Below are positions 11,329-23,360 of a stretch of 64,000 bases of DNA, piece after piece. The stretch spans positions 57,683,718-57,747,717 of the forward strand of contig JALGPY010000004.1 in assembly GCA_023055425.1 (NCBI GenBank), read 5' to 3'. The translations under genes and the position numbers were made by a program. Every line of letters begins with the position of its first letter. The first letter of the stretch is position 1. This DNA comes from Linanthus parryae. Taxonomy: Eukaryota; Streptophyta; Magnoliopsida; Ericales; Polemoniaceae. Below the pieces are notes generated by a model. That model did not search any database and was not told where the DNA came from. It worked only from the letters and a program-made list of their open reading frames with translations.

Positions 11329-11554
11329 CTGTGATCGAGTTTGTGTACCAGTGGTTAGATAATAAATAATGTTATCAGCAGGATGAAATGACTAATATTT
11401 AAATATCTTCCTTGGTGTCCATGGTTCAGGATCTCAAGTTTGCTTCTCAAGTCTTTGAGAACTTGAGAAGTAGATTGTTGTGTTGTCGTCTCTAGAGATT
11501 CTGTTTCAAGGCTTTAAACTTTGGTTTTTAAGGCCTTGAAAATGCCTGTCATGT
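11329..11554 (-). other. Degenerate linker between integrase and RT of S2
   Basis: This corresponds to the poorly conserved copia IN-RT linker. No open frame is held; it includes diverged AAGGCCTTGA palindromes (around 11,510 and 11,540). Confidence 0.6.
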
Positions 11555-12290
11555 TCATGTGACATTTCCTTGGATCCTTTGAGGATTCTTCTTCAGTATA
11601 GGTCTGATCAACAACCTGTTAAGAATATAGTTTGCTGTATTCACAACTTCTGCCCAATAATATTTTGGCAGCTTTTTATCCAGAAGCATTTTTATTGACA
11701 TGTCTTCAAGAGTCCTTTTCTTTCTTTCAACTACTCCGTTCTGTTGAGGAGTTCTTGGAGCAGAAAAGTTGTGAGAGATTCCATGCTTAGAACAGAATAT
11801 ATCAAAATCAAGGTTATCAAACTGTCTACCATGAGCACTCCTTATGGAAGCAATAGGTAGGTTTTTCAATTTTTTAAGTTCTCAACAAAGCTTTGAAAAT
11901 TCAGTGAGAGCTTCAGATTTTGTCTAACAAACATAACCCAAGTATAGCTAGTGAAATCATCTAAAATAACAAGCATGTACATCTTACCCTTTGGAGTTGG
12001 AGTTCTCATAGGACAACATAGATCCATATGCAATAGTTCAATGGGTCTAGTAGTACTTACAAATTTCTTTGGCTTGAATGAGCTTCTAGTTTTCTTGCCT
12101 TGTGCACATGCGTTGCGTACTTCTTCATCTCTGAACTTGATAGAGGGTAGACCTCTTACAAAGCTATTGGAAACTAACTTATTCAAAGTATGCAAGCTAA
12201 TGTGTCCCAACTTTCTTTGCCAAAGCTTTGAATCTTATTTCAAGGCCTTGAGACACTTCAAGTTTTCTCCTGCGAATTTGTTAGTCTGAA
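11555..12290 (-). pseudogene. Copia integrase (S2), catalytic Asp lost
   Basis: Frames 12210-11866 and 11869-11555. The N-terminal zinc region is LGHISLHTLNKL...NACAQGKK, with the first Cys of the CxxC pair replaced. The first catalytic Asp is in ELLHMDLCCPM. The second is replaced by Ala (SIRSAHGRQF instead of the SDHG seen in S3). The Glu is in PQQNGVVERKKRT. A one-base shift at about 11,868 joins the two halves. The missing catalytic residue means this integrase could not catalyse strand transfer even without the frameshift. Confidence 0.9.
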
Positions 12291-12640
12291 GAGTATAAAC
12301 ATTGTTTGATCTAGAGGTTGTGAGGATGCTATTGCCTGATTTCTTATTCTGCACCACACATTTATCTTAATGAAATATTACCTTGTTGCCAATGTCACAA
12401 AGCTGAGATACACTAAGAAAATTAAATTTCAAGCCATCAACTAGATATACATCATAAATAGAGTTTTTAGAATTCGTACCATTTTTACCAATACCAAAAA
12501 TGTTGTATTTTCCTTTAACACCAAGTGTAATTGATCATTCTAATTGATGTTTGAGTTCTGAGAATGGAGATCTCTTTTCACTCATTTTTCTTGAGAAACC
12601 ACTGTCCATAAACCATTTTTTCTATTTGATCTTGGTGACA
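12291..12640 (-). pseudogene. Copia aspartic protease (S2)
   Basis: Minus-strand translation gives MDSGFSRKMS with the DSG catalytic triad, then the LVDGLKFNFLSVSQLCDIG block that follows protease in Sireviruses. At least two stops (near 12,370 and 12,540) interrupt it. It sits between gag and integrase. Confidence 0.75.
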
Positions 12641-12655
12641 CCCTGCAAACACATT

Positions 12656-14400
12656 TCACTGCCTTACCCAGCTGTTAGACCAAGAACTGAATTTAGATTC
12701 ATATTCAGGGTCAACCACGTTAGGTGGTCTAACCCCTTTAGGAACCCAAATCTGTCTAACTTTTCCTTTGAGTTGGAAGGGAAAAAAGTTCCTCATTATG
12801 TGAGGGTATCTTCTTCTAAAAGGGCAAGTCATCTTAACATGAACAATCTTATTGCAGTAATGGCACTGGGGAGATGTTTTTCTTCCAGCTTTCACAAATC
12901 TGGTATTGTTCTTATTTGGATAATTAGGATTGTATCCAATACCAGCTTTGTGAACATACTTTAAGCTACCTCCAAGAATCAAGTTCAATTTGTGTTCTGA
13001 GATAGCAAGTTCTTCTTTGACCAATTCATATTCTTGAATCTTCTCCGTTAGGGTAGTCTTTTGTTTATCGAATTCATCAACTTAAGGTCTTATATTAACA
13101 ATGTTGTTACTCAGGATAGATTTCTCAGTGACTACTTCCTTGACTTGTGTTTTCAATGCTTTGAAACTGGTTTTCAAGGCCTTGAAATCACTGTCAGTTT
13201 TCTTCTGAGAGATTTCAAGATTCTGATTCAGGCAAACAAGATGTAAATTCTCTTTTGCTTGCTCATGAACTTTTTCTTTCAAAACTCTAACTTCTTTCAG
13301 ATAGTCATCTTCATTTAAAAGCATTGTTCTAAGATAATCAGAGAGGGATTCTGTTGGTTTTGAAATTAAGCAATTTACCATTACCTCAAGTTCTTTTCGG
13401 AATTTTCATCATGCTCTGTCATAAAGCATAGGTTGGCATGTTCTTCTTCAGATTCAGATTCACTTGATGTTTCTGAATCAATCCATGAAGCTATCAAAGC
13501 TTTCTTTCTTCTATCATGATCTTTCTTCTCAAAGTTCTTGCTCTTTTTGAGTGGGCAGTCTCTGATCAACTGTCATGCATCACCACATTCAAAGAAATTC
13601 ATGACTTTAGGCTTATAACCATGTGAAGAAGATTTACCTTTGTAGTATTTTCTACTGGAGGATCTATGTCTGTCTTTGTTGAAGTCCTTATTTCCAAAGC
13701 TTTTCTTCATTTTAAGAATTCTTGTCAGAGCTTTGGAAATCAAGGCAATTGGATCTTCATCATCATCCTCAGTTTCAAGGATTGAAATGTATCATTCTCC
13801 TTTGCCTTGAGAGCCAAGTTCTTGACACCTTGTGGTAGTTATCCATCAAATTCATTCATGGATATTTCATGTGTAAAAAGTTTCCCTTGTAGGTCATCAA
13901 GTCATAGCGATGAGAGATCTTCAGCTTGCTCAATACCAGTAGTCTTTGGTTCCCACTTTTCCTTTGGAAGACTTCTTAGAATCTTCCTCACCTTTTCTTT
14001 ATTGGAAATGTGCTTTCTTAATGAATCAAGGTTGTTGTCAATGTCATTGAATCTTTTGAGCATGTCTCTAATTGACTGATCTCCATTCATCTTGATTAGC
14101 TCATATTGCCTGAAATATATGTTGATCTTTGTTTTCTTGACTTCGCTGGTTCCTTCAAAGGTTACAACAAGATTATCCCATATGTCCTTGGGAGTTTTGC
14201 AACGTGAAATCCTGTTAAATTCATCTCCACTCAAAGCACAATATAAGAGATTCATAGCTTTATAGTTTTTTCAAAAACTGCTCTAACTCAGATGAAGAAA
14301 GAGAGTCTACAGATTTAGGAGTTCTAATCCCATCCTTTTTCTGTGTAGAAATTATGAGGACCATTTTGGATGATAGTCCAGTTTCATATCTTGATCAATG
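12656..14400 (-). pseudogene. Sirevirus gag (S2), multiple frameshifts
   Basis: Pieces at 14255-13902 (MNLLYCALSGDEFNRI, DIWDNLVVTFEGTSEV, KILRSLPKEKWEPKTTG), 13569-13381 (end of a CCHC knuckle plus acidic DSETSSESESEEE), 13381-13082 (coiled coil, with the duplicated heptad-like FKALKTSFKALKTQVKEV) and 13024-12656 (second knuckle CHYCNKIVHVKMTC and basic tail). The first Cys of the first knuckle region is disturbed around 13,590. The N-terminus extends to about 14,400 in a broken frame. It is the same architecture as S1 and S3. Confidence 0.85.
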
Positions 14401-14545
14401 ATGAACATTTTCATCAAAACTTTCCAGTGGACAAAATTGTTTTCAAAGAAGAGAGGAGGTCTGTAAGCAGCTCTTCCCTGAGAGAAACCACCATAACCTA
14501 CACTACTCATAATCACAAGATGGTTAAATCTATGAAGTTATACAA

Positions 14546-14557
14546 TCTATGATACCA
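14546..14557 (-). other. Primer binding site of S2, mutated
   Basis: The minus strand reads TGGTATCATAGA, eight leading matches to the tRNA-iMet PBS, with changes towards the 3' side. It lies two bases from the LTR end at 14,560. Confidence 0.75.
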
Positions 14558-14559
14558 AT

Positions 14560-15720
14560 TGAAGGGATGTACAGTAGGTAGAAATACAGGATCAATACTC
14601 TAGAAGGGGGGTTGAATAGAGTATGCATACTTTTGCTAAACTTTACAAGAATAGTGGTTTCAAAAGATTTGTAAAGAGATTAAAGGCCTTGAAATGAGTT
14701 TCAAGCCCTTGAAATACAACAATTAGAGTAAAACGAAGAACATTCTATTTGAAGGACTTGAAATGAGTTTCAAACCCTTGAAATGAAACTTTTTTGAATG
14801 CTTTAAAAGATCGAAGTCTGAAACTAAAATGTAAATACAAGAGACACAAGATATATAGAGTTCGGTCCACTTGGATCTACGTCTCTACCTCATGGATATT
14901 CTCCCTTTAGGATTTTCAACACAATTCTTATTAATCAAGAGCTAAGTCCTAGATCTCAAGCACAGAGAGATGCCTTACTCCGTTACAGCTTTTGGTTCTC
15001 ACTCACCTATCTAGTACCTACTGTAGCTATCTAATTAAAAAAGAATTCTCTTGTTCACCTTGAAAAATACTTCAGAATGAGAGATAAAATTATTATCAAA
15101 ATGATATACAAATGAAATTCAAAACAAGAAGAACACATAAAGTGAAACTGCAGTGAGTATGCAGTGTTCTTCTTATGCTTTGGATTGAGAGATGAATCTG
15201 CTTCTTTGATGTTTGTCAATCCTTGATTGTGTTTGTGTCTTTGAGAATTGCTTTATGTAGTTGTGTCTACGAATTCCTTCAGCAATTCTCTTTTATGAAG
15301 CACTCAGTTTGAATGGAAGATCTTCAGAATCTTCTCAACAAACTTTCCTGAATATTTGCTTCAAATCTTGACACTTCTAACAGCTTCTCCCAACAGCTAG
15401 TTGATGAATATCTTTTGGGATACTGATTTGATCCTGTTGCAGATATGTTGGGAAGCTTTTAAACATAGCATATTGATTATGGAATCAATTATCAAGCAGT
15501 TACCATATCTGCAAAACATAGGTTACGAAACATAAGTCCCTGCAATACTGAATCAAACAGATGATGTTAGATCTTGCAAGCTGTGTAAAAATTATTTGTC
15601 TTTCATCATCATATATTGTCCATTCATGCACAGTGGTTTAGGAGTTGAATTAAGTACAGAATCTTCCCCTAAGTTCATGCATATAAAGCTCAATCAGTTT
15701 CAAGGCTTTGAAAGCTTGCT
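14560..15720 (-). repeat. 5' LTR of Sirevirus S2, outer end missing
   Basis: Aligns with 5893-7117 from the PBS-proximal end up to AAAGCTT at about 15,717. Beyond that, 15,721 onwards is unrelated, so roughly 65 terminal bases are lost. The two LTRs differ by many substitutions and small indels, consistent with an old insertion. Confidence 0.85.
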
Positions 15721-16216
15721 CAAATAGATAATAACATAACCCTAACCTAACATACCTACTCTACGGGCAAACTAAATAAATAATAAATAATAATAATAAT
15801 TACTCATTAACTAATAAACAACTAAATAATATTATTATTCTATAATATTGTTATCCCGTATCACTCTCCCTCCCTTAAAAACCACATTATCCTCAAGGTG
15901 GGTGTTCAAAAAAATCTTCAATATTCTTGCCCGGGTCGAATTGGCGTCTAACAAGCTTGAGAACACCACTTTGGAGGCCAAATATTGAAAATTTAATGCC
16001 CAAAACGGACTTGTAGGGTCGAAAAACCCTTGGGTAGACCCCGTGGCCCCAAACAGTACAAGTGTGGCTAAAAAATAGGCGAAATAGTTGCTTGCTGCTC
16101 ACTTGGACCCAAGCAGGAGCCGACGGCTTGATGGGAGCTGAAAGGATGCCGAATTGAAGCCGAGTCATGGTCTAGATGTCAGCTAACTCGAGTCTTGACC
16201 GCGCCGTAGTCCTACT
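15721..16216 (-). other. Remnant of a second gypsy element: pol tail and LTR start (weak)
   Basis: On the minus strand, 15,902-15,855 translates to HLEDNVVFKGGRVIR, resembling the C-terminal tail (LEDKV..GG) of some plant gypsy polyproteins. It overlaps a purine-rich AAGGGAGGGAGAG followed by TGATACGGGATAAC, a plausible PPT and 3' LTR start near 15,863. The remaining LTR portion (15,721-15,863) is AT-rich. A minus ORF at 16168-15893 has no recognised domain. Confidence 0.35.
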
Positions 16217-18913
16217 TGCAACACCCCGCGATACCAGAGCCTTCTGTCCGGATCAAAAAACCCTGGAGGGCGATGCTCAAAGTGTCGGTGGATATCATAA
16301 GCTTAACATCCATATATTACAGAAATTTTAAACATTACATAAGTATTAAATTCTTACACCCGCTATAGAGTACTACACTACGTGAGCCTCGTACCCAATA
16401 TCCTCATAGACTCCAGGTTCTAGACATGCTGTGGGAAGGAAAACAAGAACCGCATTTTTTCTAAAAGTCAACAATGAAAAACTAAGTGAGCAATACCCAA
16501 ACATGTAAACCCAGAAGAGAGATAATTCTATAATAATTTAACAAAACAAAGCTGAAGTAAAGCACATTGGAATATATTATAATTTTTCAAACTCCTATCG
16601 CATTTTCAAATGTTTTCGAATAACCAATGTTTAATTCATAGACGAAATCCAATTCGGAAAATTTCCAATCAATCTTAATAATCCAACTCTCATATTAGGC
16701 TACCAAACCAAAATTTACCATTATGATCATGAGTCATACGGGGGACAATCCAATAAGTCACATCAAACCTATCCCATCACAAGCTACCAACACCTTAAAT
16801 GTCAACACCCCCCAAACAGGGTTCTTGCGCCCAGAAGGAGTGAGTACGAGGAGCGAGACCGGGCGAATCTCCACCGAGCTAACCAATAAGGGTCGAGTGG
16901 ACGAGGACAACAACGACCAAACCAAATCTGTAATAATCCAAATGACGTTCCCCGCACAACTCTTTCAACTTTACGTTATTATGCATTATCATCTTTTTGT
17001 GACAATATCAAATAGAACATTCCGATACACAACTAATCTCAAGTAAAGCATGTAAATCGTAAAACACATTTTGATATCATTTGTAAAATTAATTTTAGAT
17101 ATGAAAGAAGCTAGGCACGCACGTTTGCCATATTTACTAAACTTAATCTTCAGTAAATAGAACGTAAGCTCCTAGAAGTACATGAAAGCTTCTTCTAATA
17201 ATTCGTTTCCTACAATTTACAAGTCTGAAGTAATAATGATGCTACTTCAGAGCTAATAAATGCGTGGATGTTTGTCTAGGTCGGGTACTAAGTCCATCCC
17301 TATAATCCCATTGAACTCGCTTTTAAGTGATATACTCATGTTTCGAATGCATTCTCTACATGCATATGATTCTAATCTCACTAATGCACATATATTTTTG
17401 TTCAAAATCACACATAATTCACACACAATCCATGGAGAGGCAAGAACTCATGTTTTCTAAAAAATAAGAGAATTTAATTCTGGACATATTTAGAATTCTA
17501 ACTTTACAGGCATATTTACCATCTCAAAGCATATCCTAAAATCATGAAATAAATCTAGGATGACCCTGCATGTGCCTTATTTCATAAACATCAAGAAAAT
17601 CATGCATATTTATTATAGAACTCGAGGTAGAAAATAAACATACAATGTTGTCCAGAGAAGTGTTAGGCAGAAACTTGCAACTTTGAAAGGTGATAACTAC
17701 CAGTTGGAGAATTGCCATAATGCTCATCTTCTCAAGAATTGTTCCTAAATGTGTCTAGTGACAGCACAAGATAGATGAGCTTCCAAATGTTTTAGAAAAG
17801 TGTGTTTTTATGAAAAATGGTAAAACTAGTCCAGAAACAAAGTTTCAGAACACATGCAACTTTGAACGATCTTATTTCCCTAAAAAAAATGGGTATGGAG
17901 TTTTTTTCGCACAATGTCCCTCTCTGAGTCTAGTTTTAAAATATGAAATATTTGAAAATTTCACAGAACCAAAATGTGGAGAGTTGATTTTCACCCAAAT
18001 AACATCATTTCAGGAACAAAATAAGATTTTTTACATGCTCTTGACTCAAATCATCAAAATCCTCTTAAGATATAAATGAAAAGAAGAAAATATTCACAAC
18101 ATGCATGTGGGTTCTAGCGTGGGTTTCATGAAAAAGTGTAACTCTTGAAGTCAAACACATGATCTAACCATGGAGATGATGAATCAAGCATGGAAATGAA
18201 GAAAACTAAGATGAAATTTCACCAATTCAAGCTAAACATGGACATGCAATCATGAATTCAAGACTAGTAGAAAGTTTACCCCAAAGATTCAAGAGGATGG
18301 TGATGAAAAGGGTGGAATTGGCCTTGAATTATTGAGAAAAATAGTTGAAAAACTACCTTCCATGAACATACTATGCTTGGATAAAGTTTTTCATGATTAG
18401 GAGGCTAGAAAATGAATTTTTGTTGGAGTTTTGTTGATGTCAAGCTTCAAATGGGGAATGCGGTATGTGGAGAGAGAAGAGGGTTTCTTTGAGTGTTTCT
18501 TGAGGAGAAAAATTTGTGAAGAATTGAGAGGAATAAATAAAGAGTTATGTGGTTGATGTGAGAAGAGAAAAGATGCATATACATAGATGGATGAACTAGA
18601 CATCCCGTATTATGATGAGGTTTACCAAAGTAGTGTAATAAGTACTTGAGAGTAAATAATTAAGAGATGAATTAGTAGTTGAGGTAGAAATGGAAGAGGC
18701 CAACAGTTGAGGGATGGAAATAGAAACTCCCAATTACTAAATAACACATAAAAGATAAAGTATTATTTCTAATATTTACCTAGACTCTCATAACAATTCT
18801 CAACTATAAGCATGATAATTTCCCCGACAATAATTTCACAATTAAATTCGTATTTCACTTAATCCAACTTCAAAATTACTCATTTACCCCTAGCAAACAT
18901 ACGGGGTATTAAA
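16217..18913 (-). repeat. Probable 3' LTR of gypsy A (~2.7 kb)
   Basis: Bounded on the pol side by a purine tract (about 18,915-18,926) followed, in element sense, by TAATACCCCGTATG. On the distal side it ends in GGGGTGTTGCA (minus; plus strand TGCAACACCCC at 16,217), which is the inverted complement of that start. Part of it (about 16,690-17,650) recurs inverted at 22,390-23,360 in copy B, supporting it as a repeated LTR. No protein is encoded; small ORFs inside (for example at 16,723) are chance. Confidence 0.6.
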
Positions 18914-19239
18914 TCCTTCCCCCCTTAAAGAAATCTTCGTCCTCGAAGCTAAAATCTAAGAAATTAACACCATGCCAAAAAGCAACTAGTCCACCAAGTT
19001 AGATTAACATAACTAGCAAGTATTGTCATGCAAGCAAGTTCACACAAGCAAGTGGTAGAAAATAGTTATCTTTCTATGCATGAGATACTATATGAAACAC
19101 ACACATCATATCAATTAAAGTCGCGGTGTAATTTTCATACTAAAGGTCCGGTTCAGGGTATGTCCAAAGGTCACTACGAACGCAATTGTAATAAACAAAA
19201 GGTTGCATCCTCTCCCCCTTAGAGAGTGACGTCCCCGTA
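18914..19239 (-). other. 3' untranslated region and PPT of gypsy A
   Basis: Short AT-rich stretch between the pol stop and the LTR. The polypurine tract reads TTTAAGGGGGGAAGGATT on the minus strand (about 18,910-18,927). Confidence 0.6.
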
Positions 19240-19809
19240 ACTCAGTTTACCTCATTAAACCAGTGCAGGTATTTCTTTCGCATCTCTTCATTAGCTTCCC
19301 ACGTAGCCTCCTCCGTCTGCTGGTTCGCCCATAAGACGTTGACTAGCTTAACACTCTTTGTACGCGTGTTTTGTCTTGGTGTCCATGAGTTTGACAGGAT
19401 GCTCCTCATATGAGAAAGATTGGTCTAGTTCCACTGGTTCAGGATCCAGCATGTGGGATGGGTCGGGTATATATTTCTTCAGCTCAGATATGTGAAAGAC
19501 GTTATGTACTCGCCCTAAACTTGACGGTAAATCCAATCGATACGCGACTTCTCCAATTCATTCTAAGACATCATATGGCCCGATAAACTTAGGACTTAGT
19601 TTCCCCTTCTGATTGAATCTAGTTACTCCCTCGGTAGGTGAGACTCGTATAAATTCTTTTTCTACCACTTGAAACTTTAACGGCCTTCTCTTCTGATCTG
19701 CATATGACTTCTTCCTGTCCTTGGCTGCTTTCATCATTTGCCGAAATAGCCGGACTTGGTTTGTCATATATTCAATTATTTTTGGCCCAAATTCCACCGT
19801 CTCGCTCAT
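19240..19809 (-). pseudogene. Integrase C-terminal region and pol tail (gypsy A)
   Basis: 19809-19558 matches the post-core region of chromoviral integrase (FGPKIIEYMTNQVRLFRQ, AKDRKKSYADQKRRPLKF, the GKLSPKFIGPYDVLE block that precedes the C-terminal fold). 19536-19348 continues (GRVHNVFHISELKKYIPDP, PVKLMDTKTK). A frameshift at about 19,365 leads into VNVLWANQQTEEATWEANE, where plant chromoviruses have the start of a chromodomain-like tail. The tail is short, so a functional chromodomain is not visible. Confidence 0.85.
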
Positions 19810-19924
19810 GTCACTCCAACATAGTGGCGTTCGACACTTTCACCAATACAAAGCTTCATATGGTTCCATACCAATGCTGGCATGATAACTGTTGTTATAG
19901 GAGAACTCTATTAACGGCAGTCTA

Positions 19925-20731
19925 TCAACTTATGAACCTTTGAAATCCAAGAAAAAAGCCCTCAAAATGTCTTCCAATGTCAGGATGGTTCTCTCCGTCT
20001 GTGCATCTGTAGCCGGGTGGAACGCTGTAGTGAACTTCAATTAGGTCCCCAACGCATCTTGAAGAGCCTTCAAAAAGTTTGAGGAAGTTACGGTCTCTGT
20101 TAGAAATTATCAAACTTGTCACTCCATGGTATCTCATGATGTTCCTAACGTAAGTGTCTTCCCTTTGATCCATGTTCCACGTGTCTTTCATCAGAATATA
20201 CCTCGCCGTTTTGGTCAGTCTGTCCACTACAAGCCAAATCTGACTGAGCCCATTCTTTGAGGTCGGCAATGCTGTCATAAAATCCATTGAAATTGATTCC
20301 CATTTCCAAACTGAACATCCAATGGTTGAAGAAGACCTCCTATTCTCTTATGCTCGAACTTCACCTTTTGGCAGGGTAAACATCTAGCCAGAAATGCGCC
20401 ACTTCCTTTTTCATGTTGGCCACCAGAATGGCTTCTTCAAGTCCTTGTAATGTTTATCGCCTCTAACGTGAACTAAATATGGCGTGTTATGTGCTTCACG
20501 CATCAACTTCTCTTTGGTTTCTGTGCACTTTAGTGGTACGCACCATCTTCCTTTATGGCGAATTCTTCCATTTTTATGGATCGGGAACTCTTTGGTCTCT
20601 CCGGCTGCAATCTTCTTCTTGAACCTTTCGAGATTTACGTCTCTGGCTTGATTGCTCCTTATTTCTTCAAATATGTCCGGTACGGCTGTCATACTTTCAA
20701 GTAGATTATGCACTGTCCCTTGCTCCACCAC
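19925..20731 (-). pseudogene. Integrase zinc finger and catalytic core (gypsy A)
   Basis: 20731-20411 holds the H2C2 finger (HNTPYLVHVRGDKHYKDL; the CxxC pair lies just downstream in another frame). 20287-19925 holds the core: MDFMTALPTSKNGLSQIWLV contributes the first Asp, and DRNFLKLFEG the second region (Asp in SNRDRNF). The third acidic block is scrambled by indels (YSVPPGYRCTDGE). Several frameshifts make it inactive. The opposite-strand copy B (21,866-22,372) is the same segment. Confidence 0.85.
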
Positions 20732-20939
20732 TTCAATCTGAAGCTTCCTGAACTCACGGCATAAACCAGTCTGACGAGACTATCATAAAATTCATATTCA
20801 TTCATTGGTTCGACTTCCGGCTCAATGCATCTGCAACTACATTTGCCTTTCCTTCGTGGTACTAGATGTGTAGATCATAAACCTCAATAATCTACAACCA
20901 TCTCTGTTGTCGTTTATTCAACTCCTTCTGCGTACAAAT
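20288..20939 (-). other. Degenerate integrase/RNase H junction of gypsy A
   Basis: Stretches 20288-20410 and 20732-20939 belong to the same pol but hold no open frame. The first should contain the CxxC of the zinc finger (the minus translation has CLPCQKVKFE); the second the end of RNase H. Confidence 0.6.
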
Positions 20940-21860
20940 TTACTTCAGGCTACGATGATCAGTGTAGAGCTTGCAAACTCCTCCCTCCAGATGATGCCTC
21001 CATATCTTCGGCGCAAATACTACTGTAGGTAGCTGTAATTCACGTGTTGCATAGTTCTCCTCTAGGGTATTTATTTTTCTTGAAGAATAGGCAATGACCA
21101 TTCTATCTTGCATAAGTACACATCCTAACACATTCTTAGATGCATCACAATATACTTCAAACTCGCCAGATTCGTTTGGTAAGGCTAAGACTGGTGCTGT
21201 AGTCAGCTTCTTCTTCAGAGTCTGGAACACCTTCTCACAGCTGTCGTCCCCGTGATACTTCAGTGCCTTCTTCCTGAGCGTAGTCAGTGTTATGGCAATC
21301 TTGACGGAATCATTCACAAAGCGCCTGTAGTAACCTACTAAGCCAAGGAAACTCCTTATTTTTGATATGTTCTTCGGTGTAGGCCAATCCTTAACAGCTG
21401 AGATCTTTTCTGGATATACAGATATTCCATTCTTGGAGATAATGTGTCCCAGAAACGCAACACAATCCAACTAGAATTCGCACTTTGAAAGCTTAGTATA
21501 CAATCTCTCTTGCCTCAACGTCTACAACAATTCTCTAAGATGTTCCTCGTGATTCTTCTCACTCTTCGAATACAAAAGGATATCTTCGATAAAGAAGACT
21601 ACAAACCGATCTAGGAACGGCCTCATCACCCGATTCATCAAATCAATAAATAATGTGGCTGCATTGGTTAGACCAAACAGCATCACAGTGAACTCGTAAT
21701 GGCCATACCTTGTTCTAAAGGCATTCTTCTGGATATCCCTCTCTGATACTTGAAGCTGATGGTATCCAGACCTCAGGTCGATCTTTGAAAATACACTGGC
21801 CCCTTGAAACTGATCGAACAGGTCGTCAATCCGGGGTAGACACATGTAGGTGAAGTTCAA
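20940..21860 (-). pseudogene. Reverse transcriptase and RNase H (gypsy A)
   Basis: 21860-21522: RT palm with [59 protein letters not shown], and the catalytic block [10 protein letters not shown], in which the first Asp of the usual DD pair has become Glu. 21470-20940: connection and RNase H with [52 protein letters not shown] (RNase H Asp), and [20 protein letters not shown]. The fingers upstream are missing because of the truncation at 21,860. Confidence 0.92.
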
Positions 21861-21865
21861 GCCTA

Positions 21866-22372
21866 AGAGAATGGGAGGTCTTCTTCAACCATTTTATGTT
21901 GTAGTTTCAATTTCAATTTATTTTGTGACAGCATTGCCAACTTCAAAGAATGGGATTAATCACATTTGGGTCGTAGTTGACAAGCTGACCAAAACGGCTA
22001 GGTTTATTCCGATGAAAGACATGGGGAACAAGGATCAAAGGTCAGGCGCTTATGTTAGGAACATCGTGAGATATCATGGAGTGCCAAGTTGAATAATTTA
22101 TGGCAGAGACCCGAAATTCCTCTCACACTTTTGGAAGGCTCTTCAAGAAGCTTTGGGGACTCAATTGAAGTTCAGTACAACATTCTACCCGGGTACAGAT
22201 GGACAGACGGAGAGAACCATCCTGAAATTGGAAGACATGTTGAGGGCTTGTATTATATATTTCCAAGGTTCATGGGTTAATAGACTTCCGTAAATAGAGT
22301 TCTCCTATAACAACGGTTATCACGCTTGCACTGGTATGGCACCATATGAAGCTTTGTATGGGCGAAAGTGTC
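21866..22372 (+). pseudogene. Integrase core fragment, inverted second copy (gypsy B)
   Basis: Same family as A but on the plus strand: VTALPTSKNGINHIWVVVDK (first Asp), LTKTARFIPMKD, YVRNIVRYHGVPS, then in another frame RDPKFLSHFWKA (second Asp) and a broken continuation to MAPYEALYGRKC. B joins A tail to tail near 21,860-21,866. The right edge, near 22,372, passes directly into LTR sequence, so the integrase C-terminus is deleted. Confidence 0.8.
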
Positions 22373-23360
22373 TTCTGTGCACACAATGGTTGATTTATTT
22401 TCTATCCTAAGTTTTATAATAGATATGCATGATTTTCTTGATTTTTTTGAGAGTAGACACATGTAGGGTCATCCTAGATTTACTTCATGATTTTAGGATA
22501 TGTTTTGATATGGTAAATATGCCTCTAAAGTCAGAGCTCCAAATCTGTCCAAAATTGAATTCTCTTATTTTCGAGATAACATAAGTTCTTGCCTCTCCAT
22601 GAATTATGTGTGAATTATGTGTGATATTGGATATCAATATATGTGCATTAGTGAAATTAGAATCATATACATCTAGATCATGTAGTCGAAACATGAGTTT
22701 ATCACTTAAAAGCGAGTGTAACGGGATTATTGGGATGGACTTAGTACCCTACCTAGAAAAATATCCATGTATTTTTTTTGCTCAGAAGTAGCATCATTGT
22801 GAGTTGACAGTTGTAAGTTGTAGGTAACGAATTCGTAAACGAAGGTTTCGTGTACTTCAAGAAGCTTACGTGCTATTTACTGAAGATTAAGGTGAGTAAA
22901 CATGCCAAACGTTGCGTGCCTACCATCTTTCATTTCTAAACTTGATTTTACAAATTGTCTCAAAAATGTGTTTTATGATTTAAGTGCTTTACATGAGATT
23001 AGTTATGTATCGAAATGTTATTGTTGAAATTGTCATACAAAGATGAGAATGCATAATAACGTAAAGTGGAAAGAGTTGTGCGGGGAACGTCATTTGGATT
23101 CTTACAAATTTTGTTTGGTTGTTGTTGGCTTCGTCTACTCGACCTTTATTTTTTAGCTCGGCGGAGATTCGCCCTGGGCTCGCTCCTTGTACTCACTCCT
23201 TCTAGGCGCAAGAACCCTGTTAGGGGGGTTTGTCGACACTTAAAGTCTTTGTAGCTTGTGATAAGATAGATTGGATGTGATATATCGGATTTTCCCCCCT
23301 ATAACTCATGATTATAATGGTAACTTTTTGTTTGGACGTTTAATATGAGAGTGGGATTAT
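22373..23360 (+). repeat. Partial LTR of gypsy B, inverted relative to the A LTR
   Basis: Matches A positions about 17,650-16,690 in reverse complement. Anchors: GCTCGGCGGAGATTCGCCC at about 23,157 against the inverse of ~16,870, and CACTTAAAAGCGAGTGTAAC at about 22,700 against ~17,330. The deletion that made B also removed the PPT side of this LTR. Similarity ends near 23,360. Confidence 0.8.

Larger units (their letters stand above)
5893..15720 (-). mobile_element. Sirevirus-type copia element S2, near complete but decayed
   Basis: In element sense (minus strand): 5' LTR (truncated at 15,720), PBS, gag, protease, integrase, RT, RNase H, extra ORF, PPT and 3' LTR (7117-5893). All domains appear in the copia order PR-IN-RT-RH. 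Many frames are broken, and the second integrase Asp is replaced. The outer ~65 bases of the 5' LTR are lost by joining to unrelated DNA, so the target-site duplication cannot be confirmed; the 3' flank is GAATG (5888-5892). Confidence 0.9.
16217..21860 (-). mobile_element. Chromovirus-like Ty3/gypsy element A (Tekay/Del-like), 5' truncated
   Basis: In element sense: RT palm (from 21,860), RNase H, integrase with zinc finger, core and C-terminal domain, pol tail, PPT and a ~2.7-kb 3' LTR. Gag, protease and the 5' LTR are absent: the sequence switches at about 21,860 to a second, inverted copy (B). RT and integrase sequence style is that of plant chromoviruses; the Tekay/Del label is by resemblance. 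Confidence 0.8.

Noticed and set aside
12551..12964. Plus-strand ORF of 137 codons
   Set aside because: Complement of the S2 gag C-terminus and protease start.
15893..16168. Minus-strand ORF of 91 codons as a gene
   Set aside because: No domain; the adjoining frame fits a gypsy pol tail better.
16723..17046. Plus-strand ORF in gypsy A LTR
   Set aside because: It lies inside a repeated LTR segment whose inverted copy (about 22,900-23,330) does not keep the frame.
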